Shown here: positions 51,396 through 52,493 of the stretch, piece by piece | Position numbering within the stretch: the first letter of the stretch is position 1 | Layout of the letters: each line of letters begins with the position of its first letter | Source of the DNA: DASZVN01 sp035547055 | Lineage (GTDB): Bacteria; Pseudomonadota; Alphaproteobacteria; Rhizobiales; Methylopilaceae | Reading direction: 5' to 3' | Length of the DNA stretch: 52,493 nt | NCBI GenBank assembly: GCA_035547055.1 | Contig: DASZVN010000045.1 | Location: forward strand, 1-52,493 | The notes under the pieces: generated by a model | The model's database searches: none | Seen by the model: the letters and a program-made list of their open reading frames with translations, nothing else | Told to the model about the DNA's origin: nothing | Position numbers and translations under genes: made by a program

Positions 51396-52493
51396 CATGG
51401 CGACGGAAATCCGGGTGCCGACGCTCGGCGAATCGATCACCGAGGCGACCATCGGGCGCTGGTTCAAGAAGGCCGGCGAGGCGGTGAAGGCCGACGAGCC
51501 GCTGGTCGAGCTCGAGACCGACAAGGTGACGGTCGAGGTGCCGGCGCCGGCCGGCGGCGTTCTCGCCGAGGTCTCGGTCAAGGAGGGCGACACCGTCGAG
51601 GTCGGCGCGCTGCTCGGCGCGATCGAGGCCGGCGCCGCGGGCGCAGCCGCCGCCAAGCCGGCCCCGAAAGGCGAGCCGACCCCGCCAGCCAAGTCCGCCC
51701 CGCCGCCGGCCGCGGCGCCGCCGGCCAAGGCTCCTGCCGCGGCGCCGAAGCTCGTCGCCGCCGACGTGCAGGCGCCGTCGGTGCGCCGCCTCGCCGCCGA
51801 GAGCGGCGTCGACCCCGCCGCCGTCGCCGGCAGCGGCAAGGGCGGCCGCGTCACCAAGGGCGACATGCTCGCGGCGATCGAGATGGGTGCCGCCGCCCCT
51901 GCGCCGAAGGCGCCGACCATCGCCCGTGCCCCCTCGCCGCCCGACGACGCGGCACGGGAAGAACGCGTCCGCATGACCAAGCTGCGCCAGACCATCGCGC
52001 GCCGTCTCAAGGACGCGCAGAACACCGCGGCGATGCTGACGACGTTCAACGACGTCGACATGTCGGCGGTGATGGCGCTCCGGAGCCAGTACAAGGACCT
52101 GTTCGAGAAGAAGCACGGCACCCGGCTGGGCTTCATGGGCTTCTTCGTGAAGGCCGCGATCCAGGCCCTGCGCGAGGTGCCAAACGTCAACGCCGAGATC
52201 GACGGCGAGGACCTCGTCTACAAGAACTACTATCACATCGGCGTCGCCGTCGGGACCGACCGCGGCCTCGTCGTGCCGGTGGTGCGCGACGCCGACCGGA
52301 TGTCGCTCGCCGAGATCGAGAAGGCGATCGCCGATTTCGGCAAGCGCGCCCGCGAGGGCAAGCTCGGCATCGAGGAGCTGCAGGGCGGCACCTTCACCAT
52401 CACCAACGGCGGCGTCTACGGCTCCTTGATGTCGACGCCGATCCTGAACGCGCCGCAGTCCGGCATCCTCGGCATGCACCGCATCGAGGAGCG
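51396..52493 (+). CDS. sucB: Dihydrolipoamide succinyltransferase E2, partial (runs off the window)
   Basis: The first 366 residues of the OGDH E2 core. The lipoyl domain has the lipoylated K43 in ELETDKVTVEVPAPAGG. An Ala/Pro/Lys-rich linker (about residues 80-125) leads to the peripheral subunit-binding domain ('APSVRRLAAESGVDPAAVAG', 'GKGGRVTKGDML'), a second linker, and the start of the catalytic domain ('RVRMTKLRQTIARRLKDAQN', 'ATDRGLVVPVVRDAD'-type block). The catalytic H-x-x-x-D is beyond the window end. AAGGA lies about 13 nt before the ATG. Follows sucA by 180 bp containing a type C repeat. Confidence 0.95.

Overview
The window is very GC-rich, densely coded chromosomal DNA. It looks like an alphaproteobacterium of the order Hyphomicrobiales (Rhizobiales). 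Four things point there: the mdh-sucC-sucD-sucA-sucB and miaB-phoH-ybeY-corC-lnt-HTH-metK-trmB gene orders, an MbfA-type ferritin/VIT1 fusion preceded by an Irr-type iron control element, perfect CtrA boxes before minCDE, and several families of interspersed palindromic repeats common in Bradyrhizobium-like genomes. Genus cannot be fixed from the sequence alone. No tRNA, rRNA, CRISPR, transposase or prophage gene is visible.

Layout. 0.1-4 kb: a His-rich glycine-zipper lipoprotein and a tripartite tricarboxylate transporter (tctC divergent from tctBA). 4-6 kb: minCDE, with two tandem CtrA sites before minC. 6-12 kb: zinc alcohol dehydrogenase, SDR, GNAT, Rieske oxygenase, then an epimerase divergent from a LysR regulator. 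12-23 kb: recQ, a DUF4160/DUF2442 pair, and the minus-strand housekeeping operon miaB to trmB. 23-29 kb: a FATP-type acyl-CoA synthetase, the sulfur-assimilation pair metY-metA-like, and an HSL-type esterase. 28.8-35 kb: an unusual cluster with a branched-chain aminotransferase, a ThDP enzyme and an atypical GNAT on one side of a divergent promoter, and an acyl carrier protein, a short adenylate-forming ligase and a FabG-like reductase on the other. 35-44 kb: receiver protein, gluQ, creA, DNA-3-methyladenine glycosylase, a Liv-type binding protein, a probable BtuM cobalamin S-component, a Tim44-like protein, an LpxO-like hydroxylase, a phosphoesterase and mbfA. 44-52.5 kb: the TCA operon, interrupted between sucC and sucD by a vapB-vapB-vapC toxin-antitoxin module, with sucB running off the window.

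The most interesting items are: the ACP/ligase/reductase/ThDP/GNAT cluster as a candidate uncharacterised acyl-carrier pathway; the three-gene toxin-antitoxin module with its own palindromic operator inside the succinyl-CoA synthetase operon; the double CtrA box of minC; the iron control element of mbfA; and the dispersed palindromic repeats, one of which has become the start of a coding sequence. Five repeat types are named below. A: ends CCGTCATTGCGAG / CTCGCAATGACGG. B: ends CCGTCATGGCCGG / CCGGGCATGACGG. C: built on GGTGGGCA / TGCCCACC. D: CCTCCCCCGT stems. E: GAGCATGATC / GATCATGCTC.
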